Part shown: positions 63,019 to 64,000 of the stretch, one piece after another
Layout: each line of letters starts with the position of its first letter
How positions within the stretch are numbered: the stretch's first letter is position 1
NCBI RefSeq assembly: GCF_014649115.1
Contig: NZ_BMSK01000001.1
Coordinates: 409,416 to 473,415 of the forward strand
Reading direction: 5' to 3'
DNA from: Streptomyces eurythermus
GTDB taxonomy: Bacteria; Actinomycetota; Actinomycetes; Streptomycetales; Streptomycetaceae
DNA length: 64,000 nt
Made by a program: the position numbers and the translations under genes
Notes under the pieces: model-generated
Database searches by the model: none
What the model was told of the DNA's origin: nothing
What the model saw: the letters and a program-made list of their open reading frames with translations, nothing else

Positions 63019-64000
63019 TCACGCGCGGTGGCGGGACCTCGTGCGCGGGCCGCCGTAGGACGCCGGGGGGCCCGCGTCCGCGTCCTCGGCGAGGAGGATG
63101 CCGCCCAGCACCGCGCCCGGCAGTCCCGCCGTGTCCCCTTCCACGTCGGCGTACGGCCTGCCGTGGGTCCGCACGTCCAGCCCGGCCAGCTCCCGCGCCT
63201 CCCCGGCCACCACGTCGGCCCGCCCGGCGTGCCCCGCGCCCAGCTCCCGTACCGCCTCCGCCAGCCGGGCCCGGGCCGCCGTGCCCACCGCCGCCCGGTG
63301 CACCGACACGTACTCCTCCGCGCCCTCCACGGAGCACCGCGCCACCAGCAGCGCCGCGCGCTCCAGCGCCCCGGATCCCGCCCCCGGCACCGGCCGGGCG
63401 GCCCGGGTGATCCGGCGCAGCAGGTCCAGCGGGTCACCGGTCCCGGCGGCCCACTCCTCGCGCGCCGCCCGCGCCGCGCCTCCCCGAGCCGCCGTCGCTT
63501 CCGTCTCCGCGGCCGCCAGCGCGTCCGGCACCAGCATGGCCGCCTCCGCCAGTCGCGCCGCGAGCCGCTCCACCCCGCCCACCAGCACCCCGGCCTGGGC
63601 CACCGCGCCCTCGCCCGCCCGCAGCCGGCACACGGCCCGCCCGGTGTCGCCCGCGTCGGCGGCCCGACGCGCCTCGTCGAGCCGGGCGGTGGCGAACAGC
63701 AGCCGGTCCCCGGCCTGTTCGGCATACCCGGCGACCGACTCGGAGGCCGAGGCCGGGTACCGCGCACGGAGCTCCGCCAGCGTCTCCCGAGCGGCCGCCA
63801 CCCGCGCCGTCAGCTCCCTCGACCGCCCCTCGGCCACCTCCAGCCCGGCCGGGTCCAGCCCCCGCTCCCCGAACCCCCGCAGCCGGTCCAGCGCCTCCGC
63901 CTCCGCGTCCAGCCGCCGGCCCGCCTCCGCGCACCGGCCGGTCACCCCGGCCAGTGCCTGCCGCCGGGCGCCCGCCTCCCGCGGGGCCCCCTGCTCGTAG
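63019..64000 (-). CDS. TPM-domain protein, C-terminal coiled-coil part (partial)
   Basis: The frame enters from the right edge and ends at 63019, so only about 326 C-terminal residues are visible. They are alanine-, arginine- and glutamate-rich and alpha-helical: RCAEAGRRLDAEAEALDRLR, SESVAGYAEQAGDRLLFATA and a later LAEAVRELGAGHAGRAD. This matches the C-terminal helical region of actinobacterial TPM-domain membrane proteins. The N-terminal TPM domain and membrane anchor lie outside. Ends with GPRTRSRHRA. Confidence 0.7.
   Translation of the reverse strand, partial: YEQGAPREAGARRQALAGVTGRCAEAGRRLDAEAEALDRLRGFGERGLDPAGLEVAEGRSRELTARVAAARETLAELRARYPASASESVAGYAEQAGDRLLFATARLDEARRAADAGDTGRAVCRLRAGEGAVAQAGVLVGGVERLAARLAEAAMLVPDALAAAETEATAARGGAARAAREEWAAGTGDPLDLLRRITRAARPVPGAGSGALERAALLVARCSVEGAEEYVSVHRAAVGTAARARLAEAVRELGAGHAGRADVVAGEARELAGLDVRTHGRPYADVEGDTAGLPGAVLGGILLAEDADAGPPASYGGPRTRSRHRA

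Overview
This is very GC-rich DNA with GTG starts, translationally coupled stop/start overlaps (ATGA, GTGA), a SARP regulator, a GntR/UTRA regulator and SpoIIE-type and RsbW-type ATPases. It reads as a Streptomyces (or close relative) chromosome segment dominated by one large non-ribosomal peptide (NRPS) cluster.

Left flank (1-6 kb): an incomplete flavoprotein related to thioredoxin reductase but without its CxxC, an AraC regulator divergent from a short-chain dehydrogenase, a second short-chain dehydrogenase and a small membrane protein. From 6.0 to 11.3 kb lies a compact azol(in)e RiPP (TOMM) locus: a fused leader-binding/E1-like + YcaO cyclodehydratase, a 56-residue candidate precursor coupled to it, a free-standing SagB N-terminal-like protein and a NarL-type two-component system. 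A matching short palindrome lies before the precursor and before the SagB-like gene.

NRPS cluster (about 11.7-54.1 kb): a SARP regulator (with a broken SARP remnant just before it), a phosphopantetheinyl transferase, SbnA and SbnB homologues (L-2,3-diaminopropionate supply), and a four-gene cassette (acyl-CoA-dehydrogenase-like, prolyl-type A domain, free carrier protein, FADH2 halogenase) that should make a chlorinated pyrrolyl-carrier starter. There are three NRPS proteins: C-A-T-E-C, A-T-C-A-T and C-A-T-C-A-T-C-A-T. Tailoring and support genes are three Fe(II)/2-oxoglutarate oxygenases, an ornithine-carbamoyltransferase-like enzyme (probably carbamoylating diaminopropionate), an exported asparaginase-like protein with an altered pocket, MbtH, a type II thioesterase, a MacB/FtsX-type ABC transporter, an MFS exporter and a cation/proton antiporter. 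No NRPS ends in a thioesterase. I infer the order chloropyrrole -> C-A-T-E-C protein (D-residue) -> A-T-C-A-T protein -> three-module protein, giving a pyrrole-capped hexapeptide.

The most striking observation is regulatory. Six divergent or isolated promoters of this cluster carry two or three TATNG boxes exactly 11 bp apart. In four of them the last box is exactly 23 nt from the start codon, with an xACSST -10 element 7 nt before it. This is the geometry of a SARP operator on a leaderless promoter, and it ties the scattered genes to one regulon. The cluster also holds several GC-rich minisatellites: a roughly 30-copy 28-bp array, a 27-bp array, a 99-bp duplication and an in-frame array inside the epimerase domain.

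Right flank (54.9-64 kb): a serpin-like gene, a DUF4190/septum-formation-type membrane protein, a GntR regulator, a small conserved protein, a Nudix hydrolase, an RsbW-like ATPase, a PAS-GAF-PP2C-ATPase phosphatase and an incomplete TPM-domain protein. These look like ordinary Streptomyces chromosome.
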